A stretch of 64,000 nucleotides of DNA from Gallionellales bacterium 39-52-133 (GCA_002278935.1 NCJL01000008.1:1-64000), one strand, 5' to 3'; positions 1-8,670 are shown, numbered from the stretch's first letter. The notes: generated from the letters alone by a model not told the origin. Numbers and translations are program-made.

Positions 1-125
1 CTGAAGTGTGGTTGGGTCGCACTACCCACACTATCAGACTTACTCGTCATGTCCGCTCAAATTCTAAACGGTGGTGCACTTGGAATTAGAATCCACCACC
101 CCATTGATTCATTTGCTTCTATCAA

Positions 126-1094
126 TCAAGGGTTCGCATCTTTGCAACGGATATTATTCAGTGCAGCAGCGAATTCCTGTTTGGCCATTTTGAACTCTGC
201 GATACCTTGATCTCGGATTGAGGGGTCACCATTTTCCATCGCCATGCCTATATCCATGAATCTGTCCATCCACATTTCAGCGCCCGGCAAGACGCAGCTT
301 TGTGCAGCCAGATATTCAACAACCACGCGAGAATAACCCCCCGCGCTCGATGAAGCCTTTTCTAAACTGATCCATGTTCCGATTTCCTTGATGCCGCTGT
401 CAATTTTTCCATCCTTGATAAGGAGCAGTCCTAACATGTAGCGGGGAGCAGACAAGCCGGGATCGAGTTCCTTTATGTGGCTATATACGACGAATTTCTC
501 TTTCTCGTCGGCAACCCAGCTGGCATAAAGATCCAGAATTGCAAGATCGTCTGGATAAGCAAGATAGAGACGGCGAAAAAGTTCAGTGCGTTCTGAGATC
601 AGTTTTCGTCCGGCATCCGAACCTGGGTCAGGGGGATTTAACATTTGGACATAGGCATGGGCAAGGATGACATTGGCCCTCTTCTGGTCCGAGCAATTAT
701 GACGTATGGCTTCCTTCATTTGTCGGATGCCTTCTTCCATACCCTCTTGTGTGGAGCCGGCGGAATCATAATGGTTCGCTTCGATTAGTGACTGTCCCAA
801 TTTGAAGCGCTCGTCGGCTTTAAGGTTGTCGCTTGCGTATTTGGAGAGTAGGAAGTTCGCTCTGCCTGTTTGTTCGTAACTGAGTCCTGATGCGATAGCC
901 GTTTTGATGTGCTCAATGGCCTTTCCAAATTGCGGGGCTGTAGCATCTATGACTCTGCTGTCCTGACTCAGATACCTTTCTCCTATTTCAAAGTGTTCTT
1001 TGGCACTCAGCTCCCGCGCCTCAACGGAGGCTATCAAGGCGCAAGTTAGGAATGTAGCCATCAGTAATATTTTTGTTCCAAAACTTGATTTCAT
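126..1094 (-). CDS. Secreted helical-repeat (TPR-like) protein, unrecognised
   Basis: The product is about 322 aa. I start it at the ATG at 1094 because it is followed at once by a clear signal peptide (MKSSFGTK, then a hydrophobic stretch ending near AXA-like SVEA). The longer reading frame upstream (to 1238) runs into a sequence shared with a repeat remnant and has no signal at its start. The mature part is rich in helix-turn-helix spacing (ERYLSQD..AIEHIKTAI; ANFLLSKYAS; AHAYVQML; GLLLIKDGKIDSG), which suggests tetratricopeptide- or Sel1-like repeats in the periplasm. No enzyme motif is visible. It stands alone, on the same strand as the next two genes but separated from them by a remnant sequence. 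Confidence 0.6.
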   Translation of the reverse strand: MKSSFGTKILLMATFLTCALIASVEARELSAKEHFEIGERYLSQDSRVIDATAPQFGKAIEHIKTAIASGLSYEQTGRANFLLSKYASDNLKADERFKLGQSLIEANHYDSAGSTQEGMEEGIRQMKEAIRHNCSDQKRANVILAHAYVQMLNPPDPGSDAGRKLISERTELFRRLYLAYPDDLAILDLYASWVADEKEKFVVYSHIKELDPGLSAPRYMLGLLLIKDGKIDSGIKEIGTWISLEKASSSAGGYSRVVVEYLAAQSCVLPGAEMWMDRFMDIGMAMENGDPSIRDQGIAEFKMAKQEFAAALNNIRCKDANP

Positions 1095-1165
1095 CGTGTT
1101 TTTCCCATGTGTATTGCCTAAGGTGTGGAGATTTCTTATTCCTATATCCAGCTGTGATGTGAGGC

Positions 1166-1684
1166 TCAGCTTCTCAATTGTTTCGTGACGCCGGAAATCA
1201 GCGCAAAGATCAATCGAGTCTGACCCCATTGACCCCATGCCTTCTCGAATTTCTTTATCAGAAACTGTATTGCTTCAATGCCGGAAATTCTATGTGTGTC
1301 GCCATCATGCGGGCGAATAGAGAGTTCCCTAAGGTTTTCTTTATACAAGGCTAACATCTGGTAGAAGGCATCTTCAAATCTTTGGCGATGAAATGTCTGG
1401 CTTTGCAATTGGATTTCTTTTCTCGTTTCTATAAGTTCGCGACGGTTCAATCTAATGTCTTCACGTTGAAGAAATATTGTTGAGATAAGTCCAGCGAAAG
1501 CGAGTCCCGTAAATAGGGATGTTAGTACGCCAAAGCTATCACCAAATGTGCCTGCTTTTGCTATTGAAAATTCTGAAATTGGCCAAACTAAATAAATTAT
1601 AAGGATCGCGTATGCGATGAAAATCATGCAGACAAAGACTATGGCGCGAAATAGAAATTTGTTTACTTTAAATTCGGTTGGCAT
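1166..1684 (-). CDS. Two-TM protein of the putative phage abortive infection (putAbiC-like) type, 3' end replaced
   Basis: The 172-aa product has two N-terminal membrane helices (about residues 12-34 and 48-68) around the signature GTFGDSFGVLTSLF, followed by a charged helix (LNRRELIETRKEIQ) and a QRFEDAFYQML segment. That layout is typical of proteins annotated as putative phage abortive infection proteins (putAbiC family). Family members are usually considerably longer. Here the frame ends in WGQWGQTRLIFALISG, which is the translation of a GGGGTCAGACTCGATTGATC-type sequence seen as a mobile-element remnant in other genomes, so the C-terminus looks truncated and fused to that remnant. It is probably not functional as it stands. 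The membrane placement is inferred from hydrophobicity. Confidence 0.55.
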   Translation of the reverse strand: MPTEFKVNKFLFRAIVFVCMIFIAYAILIIYLVWPISEFSIAKAGTFGDSFGVLTSLFTGLAFAGLISTIFLQREDIRLNRRELIETRKEIQLQSQTFHRQRFEDAFYQMLALYKENLRELSIRPHDGDTHRISGIEAIQFLIKKFEKAWGQWGQTRLIFALISGVTKQLRS

Positions 1685-1947
1685 TTTTTTACATTGGAAA
1701 TAATTGAAAAGTTACGAGTCAAGTCTTGCAAGACATTCTAATTTTGCAATGTGTAAATGCAAGACATGACTCCGTCACTCTGTTTCTCTCTGGATTTACC
1801 TTGTCTTTGCTCTTGCTTTCCATCGAACACCACCTTCATTATCGTCTCCTATTGAAGTGTCCGTTTAAGGCGGGTTGGCTCAGTCTGTCCCCGATTGATC
1901 CCTTGCTCAAAAGAAAAACCCACCCAGATTGGTGATAGCCAAGATTT
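1685..1947. other. Intergenic stretch without a supported gene
   Basis: About 260 bp between the two membrane-protein genes. The short plus-strand frame here has no ribosome binding site or recognisable product. I see no tRNA, terminator or repeat. Confidence 0.5.
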
Positions 1948-2691
1948 TTAATACATCGCATAGCTCAGTCCAAGTTCTTCCACAACACTCTTGAACTCCA
2001 CTGAATTCCGCAAATACCTAGTTGCTTCGTAGTCCAAGAACTGCACACTGAGCATTATTAATCGAAGCTGGGCAAAATCAGTTAAATTTACAAGTGTTTT
2101 AAAGTGTATTTTTCTGTCCTCCAAGGAGAATTCTTCGAGATCACTTAGCTTTTCGAAAATTATTGATACTGTGATATAGAAAGCCCGAACCAGCCCAAAA
2201 ATTTGATCGTTCGAATCAAGCGTAGTTAAGAAATTCGAAATGTCATCGTCAGTCTTACCGCTATTACGCATAGATTCAATCTGATCTTCTATAGTCACTA
2301 TGGCATTCACGCCTGAAAGCGTTATTGTTTGAGAGCTAGACTGGGAGAATGAAATCTTGAATGAATTCAGTAGCTCTCTTTGGGAGCTTACTAAATTAAA
2401 AAAGAATGCTTCGAATGAACGAAGTTTTTCAGTTTTCCTGGTGTTAGCTATTTCCTCCTTAAGATTGCCGTTTGCTTCGTACTGAAGCGCAAGCGACTTG
2501 ATTAGCAAGACAATTGAAACGAAGCCAAGAAATGGATTAAGTACTCCACCTGCATAATCACCAAACTGCCCCCACTTCTCGGCGTCATCAGAAATTTCGT
2601 AGCCGAGAACGAAATAAAAGTAAGCTAAGTATGTTAAGTAGACAAGGACAACGATTGTGGCTGCAATCGCTATATAGCTCTTAATACGCAT
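1948..2691 (-). CDS. Two-TM protein related to the putative abortive-infection family
   Basis: The product is 247 aa with two N-terminal membrane helices (residues 7-29 and 50-68) and the signature WGQFGDYAGGVLNPFLGF between them, the same architecture as the truncated gene at 1166-1684. The C-terminal 170 residues are helical and charged and should be cytoplasmic. Its start overlaps the end of the next upstream gene (2681-3505) by 11 bp, so the two are translated from one message. The family link rests on the GxFGDxxGGxLNP motif after the first helix, which is characteristic of membrane proteins annotated as phage abortive infection proteins. The function is inferred, not shown. Confidence 0.6.
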   Translation of the reverse strand: MRIKSYIAIAATIVVLVYLTYLAYFYFVLGYEISDDAEKWGQFGDYAGGVLNPFLGFVSIVLLIKSLALQYEANGNLKEEIANTRKTEKLRSFEAFFFNLVSSQRELLNSFKISFSQSSSQTITLSGVNAIVTIEDQIESMRNSGKTDDDISNFLTTLDSNDQIFGLVRAFYITVSIIFEKLSDLEEFSLEDRKIHFKTLVNLTDFAQLRLIMLSVQFLDYEATRYLRNSVEFKSVVEELGLSYAMY

Positions 2692-3505
2692 GAATCTGCC
2701 TCACGAGGTATTTGATCACTTTTCCATTCATTAGCTTTATTGGGGAAACTGTAAGCTTGAGATACTGCCAATTATCAGTCTCAACACCGTTGTTTGTATC
2801 GAGATTACTCGAGAGTGTTTTTTTAGCTTTAATGCGAAGCGTTTTGTATTCAGTACCAAATCCAAATGCAACGGTCTCATTTTCTCCCTCAATTTGAAGG
2901 CGGCCGTTGCCTGTATGAATATTCAAACGCGTTATGACAACTCTCAAGTCAATTGCTTCATCAGATTGCTCCGCATTCAAAACCTGAGCAGAGTCTCGAT
3001 CAAAACTCGCGATGACTGTTTGATCATCTCGGTTTTTTCTGTAGCGTATTTTGATGTCATGATCAAATTTAACGGAAATTTCGTGGATATTTCCCAATGA
3101 AGCAGTTCTCAATTGATCCACCAATTTTTCAGCCTTCTCTTCCAATTTATCTAAAGCTTTTTGTGCCTTTTCTGAAAGTAGATTCGTATCTCTATACATT
3201 GATTCATCGAAAAAATATGAAATTAACTCAACAAATGTGGAGCGGCCTAATCTTCTGAGATTTGCCTGTGATTTGTCGTCATGCAAATCGAGAGAGAAGA
3301 TATGACCATACGAACCCCTAAAGCTCTTTTTAAGCGAAGTCCTAATATTGTTTTTTGATGTCAGGCGCTCTGGAACTTTGTCGGTGAGTAGGGTTTCTCC
3401 AATGCATCGAATTGCATCTGAAACACCCTGCATAGAGTCTAGCCCAGCCTTCATATCGACTGTATCTTCTTCAGTATCAATTACCAAATCAAAATCAATT
3501 GTCAT
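2681..3505 (-). CDS. Unrecognised cytoplasmic protein paired with the membrane protein
   Basis: The 274-aa product starts at the ATG at 3505, which has GGGAG five bases upstream; a GTG two codons earlier lies inside that Shine-Dalgarno sequence and is not used. Visible features are an N-terminal acidic segment, a coiled-coil helix around residues 105-130 (EKAQKALDKLEEKAEKLVDQL) and a C-terminal part rich in beta strands. There is no signal peptide, membrane helix or nuclease motif that I recognise. The 11-bp overlap with the downstream membrane protein gene says the two work together. A sensor/effector pair in anti-phage defence is a reasonable guess because of the partner family only. Confidence 0.55.
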   Translation of the reverse strand: MTIDFDLVIDTEEDTVDMKAGLDSMQGVSDAIRCIGETLLTDKVPERLTSKNNIRTSLKKSFRGSYGHIFSLDLHDDKSQANLRRLGRSTFVELISYFFDESMYRDTNLLSEKAQKALDKLEEKAEKLVDQLRTASLGNIHEISVKFDHDIKIRYRKNRDDQTVIASFDRDSAQVLNAEQSDEAIDLRVVITRLNIHTGNGRLQIEGENETVAFGFGTEYKTLRIKAKKTLSSNLDTNNGVETDNWQYLKLTVSPIKLMNGKVIKYLVRQIHAY

Positions 3506-3578
3506 AACCACTCCCTGTTATTAACCGAAAATAATTGGGGGCAAATAGTTGGGGATAGACCACGGTTTTTTGCAGACA

Positions 3579-4433
3579 TCATCTCACCCCCACCCCCAAC
3601 CAAGCATCCGAAGTCAGCGGCCCCTTCAGCGCAGGCAATGTCTCTTCCAGCCAGGCCAGCGCCAGCTTTTCCTTCTCGCGCCACAGCTCATCACCCAGCC
3701 CCTTCTTCATCATCTGTATCGGTGCGCTGCCCTTGACCATCATTTCCCAGAATTCGGCGGTGGTGCCTACGGGAAAAGCTTTGGTGACTTTGCGTATCTC
3801 GACGTTGCGAAACCCCGCCTCTTCCATTTCTTGCTTGAAGCGTTCGGGGTTTTCCAGTGTGGTGATGGCGCGTTGCGGTTGCGGCAGCTCGGGCTTGATG
3901 GCGCGCAGTGCGCCGAACATGGTCATCATCGCGGGCGATTGGTCCACGGGCGCCCAGCTGGTGATGGCGACGCTGCCACCCGGCTTGAGTGTGCGGTGGA
4001 TTTCGGCGAAACCTTGCTTGCGATCAGGAAAGAACATGAGGCCAAACAGCGAAAAGGCAGCGTCAAAGGTGTTATCCGCATAGGGCAGGGTTTGCGCATC
4101 GCCGCAGTGCAGCGCGATGTTGCGGTGCCCGGCTTGCTCGATCTTGTTGCGGAACACGGCGAGCATGGCTTCGGAGAAGTCGATGCCGTTCACTTGTTTG
4201 GCTTGGTGCGCGAGCCTGAGCGCCAGGGTGCCGGGGCCGCAGGCGACATCGAGTACGGTGGAGTTGGGTTTGAGTTTGCAGGCGGCGATAGCTTCGTCGG
4301 CGAACTCTTCGAAAACGAGCATGGTGGTCTCGGCATAGCCGTCGGCAACGAGGTTCCAGGGTTCGCTAGCGGAAAGCGGGTTCTGGCTTGCGGCGGACTT
4401 GAGCGCAGGTTGATCGCTGGATGCGTGAGACAA
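3579..4433 (-). CDS. Class I SAM-dependent methyltransferase
   Basis: I choose the TTG at 4433 as start because AGGGGA lies six bases upstream of it and the frame above it is low-quality, arginine-rich sequence. The 284-aa product has the Rossmann-fold methyltransferase motifs in order: motif I VLDVACGPGTLAL (SAM binding), the acidic end of strand 2 (NGIDFSEAML), GDAQTLPYADNTFDAAF (motifs II/III) and IHRTLKPGGSVAITSWAP. This is the Methyltransf_11/UbiE-like class acting on small molecules. The substrate cannot be told from the sequence. It stands alone. Confidence 0.8.
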   Translation of the reverse strand: MSHASSDQPALKSAASQNPLSASEPWNLVADGYAETTMLVFEEFADEAIAACKLKPNSTVLDVACGPGTLALRLAHQAKQVNGIDFSEAMLAVFRNKIEQAGHRNIALHCGDAQTLPYADNTFDAAFSLFGLMFFPDRKQGFAEIHRTLKPGGSVAITSWAPVDQSPAMMTMFGALRAIKPELPQPQRAITTLENPERFKQEMEEAGFRNVEIRKVTKAFPVGTTAEFWEMMVKGSAPIQMMKKGLGDELWREKEKLALAWLEETLPALKGPLTSDAWLGVGVR

Positions 4434-5316
4434 GTATTCCCCTTCAGTTTGTGTGCTGACTGCCCGCTGTGCGGGTTCTTGTCTTGCGCCAGCTCCTTTT
4501 CTGGGGATTGTGCCTTTAGCCTCGCGCCGTGCGTGCGGTGCGATGTGCTGTGGGCAGATCTGCAAGTACCTGAACTGTAATCGGCACAGTGGTGAGTGTC
4601 AACACGCCTCACACACATGAGGAGGATGAAATTATGTACGTTTTATGAATGACCCTTCGAATTTGTGAGTTCAGAAAACTGGAAACCTGACACTCCCAAA
4701 AGTTGCGTCAATATCAATTTTAGAAAGTCGTAACGGCCCACTCAGGCCGAAAATCAGCCAACCCCAGCAGCAGCTCTAGACACATCTAATTAACTGAATT
4801 GCCACCTGAAAGTAAATTTCAATTTATTGAATAAAATCAAATAGTTGCAAATATTAACCCGCACTCCCCTGCCCGCCTGAAAACAGCATGGTTTAGCGCA
4901 GTTTTTTCCCCTCATCACGCAAAAATCGAGTGCGCGGCCATGAGGGATTTGTTCAGCAAATTATTAGGGTCAGCATAGCAATTTATTTTAAATAATAATA
5001 ATTGAAATACAAAACGTAATGCGAAACTTACCCTTTTAGCTAGAAGGCGATCAACACGCTGGATCAGTGCGCCTACAAAATCTCGACATGTACAAGTTAC
5101 TTAAAGGCGGCAATGCAAGCCGGGTGTATCTGGTGATGGAGACGGAGTGATGCATTCTATGCAGGTCGGGTTAGGCAAAGCCGTTACCCGATCTGCACTT
5201 CAGCTTGCTTGATTGTTATTTAAATCAGAACTGAGCGGAAATCCGGGCATAAAATACACGCTGAGATTGGCTGATAGTCGGCCATTGCGGACATTAATCA
5301 ATTCAAAAAGCGGACA
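4434..5316. other. Long intergenic region left of the cassette array
   Basis: Nearly 900 bp with no gene I can support. It contains the left copy of a direct repeat (4745-4956) and then AT-rich sequence. At 5087-5150 there is a short plus-strand frame, ATGTACAAGTTACTTAAAGG onward, of 20 codons that reads like the tail of a larger protein and may be a cassette remnant. Confidence 0.5.
4745..4956. repeat. Left copy of a direct repeat that brackets the cassette array
   Basis: About 212 bp that recur in the same orientation at 9876-10080. The two copies share long identical runs such as AATCAGCCAACCCCAGCAGC and differ by scattered substitutions and small indels (roughly 85-90 percent identical by eye). 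The five kilobases between them contain all the attC sites of the array. Confidence 0.85.
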
Positions 5317-5383
5317 TCGGAACGTAAAGTTAAGGGGCTACGCGCTTCTGCGCGGCGACCCTCTTGAGCGCAATGTTAGAGCC
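5317..5383 (-). repeat. attC site 1 of the integron cassette array (left-most)
   Basis: On the minus strand it runs from GGCTCTAAC through an imperfect hairpin (TCAAGAGGG / CCCCTTAAC with a GCGCAGAAGCGC core) to an ACGTTCCG end. It matches the other sites in the core pattern but the final GTTRRRY box is degenerate. It overlaps the last codons of the gene at 5330-5902. Confidence 0.75.
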
Positions 5384-5902
5384 CATGATTCGGAGAGCTA
5401 ACAATGCTGTAGCAACTAACACTGCGGGCAACCAAACCCACAATAACTCAGATTGCAAAACTGCGAGCCCCCTTGAGCTGAATACACGACTCAAACTGAG
5501 TGGTGATACCTCAATGACCTGCCATGCTGCAAAGAACCTCTCGCTTGACCAAGGCCACCAAAGTGCAACGCCTAAACCACCGTTAGTTATCATATCAAGT
5601 AGGCCATGGGATACGGCAGAAAGGCCAACAAATGAAAATGCGATAGCACGAGAACATCGAAGTTGTTGCGACATGGCCAAGACCAAGAGTGCAACCACAA
5701 GTGCGAACACTACAGAATGAGTAACGCCACGATGTCCGAGATCATGCGAGTATGCAATATTTAATCGAAAAGCCAGGACATCAAGGTCGGGAATTATCGA
5801 AGCAACAATGCCTGCTACAAGCAGCTGCTTTGGAATGATACGAATTCCAAGACCCAAACCAAGAGCCAAAGGTACCGCGGCATGAGAAAGAATAGTTGGC
5901 AT
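5330..5902 (-). CDS. Cassette gene: YdjM-like membrane-bound metal-dependent hydrolase
   Basis: The 190-aa product begins MPTILSHAAVPLALG and carries IIPDLDV, the GHRGVTHS motif and SHGLLDMITNGG, the conserved histidine/aspartate pattern of the YdjM/YbcI family (inner-membrane, predicted metal-dependent hydrolases of unknown substrate). Four to five hydrophobic helices span the protein. The last residues (KRVAAQKRVAP) are encoded by attC site 1, so the native C-terminus was probably altered by cassette capture. It lies between attC sites 1 and 2 and is read away from the presumed entry end of the array. Confidence 0.8.
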   Translation of the reverse strand: MPTILSHAAVPLALGLGLGIRIIPKQLLVAGIVASIIPDLDVLAFRLNIAYSHDLGHRGVTHSVVFALVVALLVLAMSQQLRCSRAIAFSFVGLSAVSHGLLDMITNGGLGVALWWPWSSERFFAAWQVIEVSPLSLSRVFSSRGLAVLQSELLWVWLPAVLVATALLALRIMGSNIALKRVAAQKRVAP

Positions 5903-5913
5903 AGACTTAATGG

Positions 5914-5981
5914 GCTCTAACGTTTGAATTCACCGGTCTGCGCAGCTTTTCGTGCAGGTCCGGTGGAATGATGGGTTGGCC
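5914..5981 (-). repeat. attC site 2
   Basis: GCTCTAAC at 5914-5921 pairs with GTTGGCC at 5975-5981, with inner arms TTCACCGG and CCGGTGGAA. The stem differs in sequence from the other sites, which share a TTAAGGGGCGCG arm, so this cassette came from a different attC lineage. Confidence 0.7.
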
Positions 5982-5989
5982 GTCGCATG

Positions 5990-6751
5990 CTAACTACCCC
6001 GCTTTGAATGAGAAATGACATCACCAATAGAATGGGCCTCAGGCGCATACAGTGCCATACCCCAACCGGAAGCTGAAACAATTGCAGCAGTGAGTGCGAA
6101 AGGCAAAGCTGTGCGGCGGAGAGCAGTCTCAAGCCAATGACGCGTTTCTAGACCACGAAGCCTGCGGTAGAGGCTCGCAGATAACACACCATCCACCAAG
6201 AGTTCTGCAAAGAGTACCGGGGCGGAGTAGATCATGAAGAGTGACGAAAACAACATAGCGCCAAGGAGAATCAGGATGCCCAGAGGAATAGCGAACTCTT
6301 CCGCTTCGGCGACTGTGCCAAGAGCATCTCCAACCGGGCTACCCGAATCACCGATAATCGAGATGCTCTCAGATGGCGCATCAAATGAACTGCTGGCACC
6401 CCCGCCACCAAAATCGCCGCCTTTGCCGCTGTAGCAAGTTCCAGAGCTACCTGAACCAGGTGATGGTATCCCTGAAATATCAGGAAAATCGGTGTAGTCC
6501 TCCGCTCGTATTCTTAGCCAGAGCCACAACAAGAATAGGAACATCAAGTACGCAACACCGAAAGATGCGAGGTACCGAAGCCACATTTCAACGAAGCCAG
6601 CGTGAAGAAGGATATATGACGCGACAAAGCCAGATGCACCAGTGAGCGTGACGAGCAGCATCATCTGGAGACGAGGAAAACCGTCTCGTTCAAGGTCGCC
6701 TCGAATTCTTCGAATCTCGTGGTGGCGATGAAATCGTGGAAACGTGCTCAT
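5990..6751 (-). CDS. Cassette gene: multi-spanning membrane protein, unrecognised
   Basis: The ATG at 6751 gives a 253-aa product (MSTFPRFHRHHE). A TTG twelve bases upstream is also in frame but falls inside attC site 3. There are two hydrophobic helices near residues 33-78, a glycine/serine-rich linker around residues 95-125 (GSGSSGTCYSGKGGDFGGGG), and two or three further helices after residue 150. The glycine-rich loop suggests a flexible periplasmic or cytoplasmic linker. No family recognised. It fills the cassette between attC 2 and attC 3. Confidence 0.6.
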   Translation of the reverse strand: MSTFPRFHRHHEIRRIRGDLERDGFPRLQMMLLVTLTGASGFVASYILLHAGFVEMWLRYLASFGVAYLMFLFLLWLWLRIRAEDYTDFPDISGIPSPGSGSSGTCYSGKGGDFGGGGASSSFDAPSESISIIGDSGSPVGDALGTVAEAEEFAIPLGILILLGAMLFSSLFMIYSAPVLFAELLVDGVLSASLYRRLRGLETRHWLETALRRTALPFALTAAIVSASGWGMALYAPEAHSIGDVISHSKRGS

Positions 6752-6757
6752 TGTGAC

Positions 6758-6820
6758 GGCCAACGTAAAATTAAGGGTACCGCGCTTCTGCGGCGCCCCT
6801 CTTGAATGGCAGGATAGACC
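6758..6820 (-). repeat. attC site 3
   Basis: GGCCAAC at 6758-6764 faces GATAGACC at 6813-6820. The inner arms TTAAGGG and CCCTCTTGAA flank a CCGCGCTTCTGCGGCG hairpin core, the same design as sites 4 to 7. Confidence 0.75.
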
Positions 6821-6823
6821 AAC

Positions 6824-7309
6824 TCATGAGAGAACCTCCCCGCCACTTGGGAACACTCCGGAAAGTAGCTCTTGATCACTGAGAGCTCGGCCCTCCCAGA
6901 TAACGACCTTTGAGGCGCCGGCACCGATGGCCATTTCATGAAATGCACGGATTTCCACTTGTGTGAAGCCTCCGGCTGGCTCACCCATCAGATGCATCAC
7001 AACCCTTGGTGAAATAGCAAATATTGAATTACCTATGAGGCGGCGCAAGAACGCTTTCAACACTTGCTCACCAACAGTAAAATCAGACACCATTGAGCGC
7101 GGATGAGAAAATGGATTGATAATTTTCACTGATGGGTCAGACCCGCGTAAACGTGCTTCTTTGCCTATGCTAACAATTCTCTCCTTTGGTTCGTATGCGA
7201 TAGCGATTTCCGGAACTTCGGAGATGGCTTCACCGGTTTTGGCGTTTCGGACTGTCAGGCGCTCTGGAGATACCTGAACGTAAAATATTGGGATAAGAGA
7301 GTTGAGCAT
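6824..7309 (-). CDS. Cassette gene: short MreB-like (actin-fold) protein
   Basis: The 161-aa product matches the N-terminal part of MreB: YVQVSPERLTVRNAKTGE, then IAIAYEPKERIVSIGKEA, then NPFSHPRSMVSDFTVGEQVLKAFLRRL. Full MreB is about 345 aa with two actin-like domains; this protein stops after roughly subdomain I and then has its own ending (SKVVIWEGRALSDQELLSG). The nucleotide-binding motifs of the second half are missing, so it cannot be a complete filament protein. It could interfere with or modulate the host MreB. It is a self-contained cassette between attC 3 and attC 4. Confidence 0.7.
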   Translation of the reverse strand: MLNSLIPIFYVQVSPERLTVRNAKTGEAISEVPEIAIAYEPKERIVSIGKEARLRGSDPSVKIINPFSHPRSMVSDFTVGEQVLKAFLRRLIGNSIFAISPRVVMHLMGEPAGGFTQVEIRAFHEMAIGAGASKVVIWEGRALSDQELLSGVFPSGGEVLS

Positions 7310-7324
7310 AAAAGTATGGCATTG

Positions 7325-7384
7325 GGTCTAACGTTAAGTTGAGGGGCGCGCTTTAGCGCGACCCTCTTGAATGCAAGGCTAGGT
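7325..7384 (-). repeat. attC site 4
   Basis: GGTCTAAC at 7325-7332 faces GCTAGGT at 7378-7384, with a GGCGCGCTTTAGCGCG hairpin core. The stop codon of the next gene begins at the base after it. Confidence 0.75.
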
Positions 7385-7930
7385 TCATTTACGTGATTTA
7401 CTGCAATTCTTATTAGTTTCGTCAGGTGACCATACACCATCAAGCACCCGCCATTTCTTACCATCGAAGCCAATAGACATGATTATTTCTTGAAGATGCC
7501 CCCCTTTGCAACCGGAAGCATGAACCAGAAAATTTCCGCTTGGCATAGCCCAAGGAGCAGTAATCATTACATTATCTGGAACAGTATTACGTATGCTATC
7601 AAACGTTGCCTTAAGCATTTCATCGTTACTCCGGCCAAATATTGGGTTCGGACTAGTAAGAACTACATCCCGATACGCGTGAAAATCATTGGAAAGTAAT
7701 GAGCGATGCCACTCGCCGAGCGCAACAAGCTGTGGCGTAGTGGGAGAAATTCGATAATGTTCAGAGCACTTAAGCTGCTCTGCCAAAGATCGCTGAGAAC
7801 CAGCGGATTGTGAGCATGCCCTAAATGAATATATCTGTTCTTGTGCAGAGACTGTATATGCATAGTGAAACAGAAATAGGCAGAAAGCTATTTTATTAAA
7901 CCACTGTATCCGAGAGAAATCGTTGACCAT
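7385..7930 (-). CDS. Cassette gene: secreted protein, unrecognised
   Basis: The 181-aa product has a signal peptide (KIAFCLFLFHYAYTVSAQ, cleavage likely after AQ near residue 30). The mature protein has four cysteines that could form disulfides (SFRACSQ, LKCSEHY, ASGCKGG, NKNCSK) and a C-terminal strand pattern GKKWRVLDGVWSPDE reminiscent of an NTF2-like fold, which I cannot confirm. It is a cassette gene between attC 4 and attC 5. Confidence 0.6.
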   Translation of the reverse strand: MVNDFSRIQWFNKIAFCLFLFHYAYTVSAQEQIYSFRACSQSAGSQRSLAEQLKCSEHYRISPTTPQLVALGEWHRSLLSNDFHAYRDVVLTSPNPIFGRSNDEMLKATFDSIRNTVPDNVMITAPWAMPSGNFLVHASGCKGGHLQEIIMSIGFDGKKWRVLDGVWSPDETNKNCSKSRK

Positions 7931-7935
7931 TTGAT

Positions 7936-7997
7936 ACCTAACGTGGAGCTAAGGGGCGCCGCGCTTCTGCGGCGTCCCGCTCGAACGCAGTATAGGT
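7936..7997 (-). repeat. attC site 5
   Basis: ACCTAAC at 7936-7942 faces GTATAGGT at 7990-7997, with inner arms CTAAGGGGC and CCCGCTCGAA around a GCCGCGCTTCTGCGGC core. Confidence 0.75.
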
Positions 7998-8050
7998 AGT
8001 CCGTCCTTCTTTCTGTGATACTACACACACCTGGGTTAGCCGCCTTATGG

Positions 8051-8596
8051 CTATGTCCACTGAACCTTGGATTGCCATGGAAAACCTCGGAGTCCGTAAC
8101 GTCGAACCTCGGGGTCGTTCAGGTTGGCTTGAGAGCATAGATTTTCCCATTCATGCCCCGAAGGATTTTTTACACCAAGTAACCACTCACGAATATCTAG
8201 TTCGAGGTCTGTTTGATTTTCATACATCATCCACAATTCAGCAAGGTCTATTTGTAGCATAGATGCTGGAAGGTTTGATGAAAGAAACGTCTCCCACTCT
8301 GAAATGTGATGTGCGTTCTCCGTACCCAAAGACCTTGCCAATGCAACGCTTCGGGCAGCGTACGTACTTTTTGCTTTGGTTGTGGGGGCAAAAAGAGTTG
8401 GTATTTTTTCGATGAGCTCATCACCGTTGTCATTCATGCATGATACGGACACGAACGTAAGATCGCTGGGCTCGAAAAGAGCAATCCAAAGTATTGGAAC
8501 CTGATAGTTGGCACCAAGAAGACAACTCTCTTCAGAATTTTCGGCAGCTATTGCGGCTATCTGGGAATGGTTTATTAAATACGCGCGATTGGCCAC
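8051..8596 (-). CDS. Cassette gene: cytoplasmic protein, unrecognised
   Basis: The 181-aa product starts MANRAYLINHS. It has no signal peptide or membrane helix. The composition is acidic, with tryptophans spaced through the second half (SEWETF, LAELWMMYE, IREWLLG, GHEWENL). Proteins beginning MANRxYL occur often as cassette and immunity-like genes, but I cannot assign a role. It ends 50 bp before attC 5, the longest gap in the array. Confidence 0.55.
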   Translation of the reverse strand: MANRAYLINHSQIAAIAAENSEESCLLGANYQVPILWIALFEPSDLTFVSVSCMNDNGDELIEKIPTLFAPTTKAKSTYAARSVALARSLGTENAHHISEWETFLSSNLPASMLQIDLAELWMMYENQTDLELDIREWLLGVKNPSGHEWENLCSQANLNDPEVRRYGLRGFPWQSKVQWT

Positions 8597-8611
8597 GTGC
8601 TCTCCTTAGGC

Positions 8612-8670
8612 GGCTAACGTAAAATTAAGGGGCGCGCTTTAGCGCGTCCCGCTTGAATGTAGAGTTAGGC
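8612..8670 (-). repeat. attC site 6
   Basis: The cleanest site of the set: GGCTAAC at 8612-8618 faces GTTAGGC at 8664-8670. Read on the minus strand it resembles the classic attC layout (CTAAC, ATTCAAGC, GC-rich hairpin, CTTAA, CGTTAG), which fixes the orientation of the whole array as minus. Confidence 0.85.

Noticed and set aside
3549..4580. Plus-strand 343-codon frame
   Set aside because: Antisense to the methyltransferase, with no recognisable domain.
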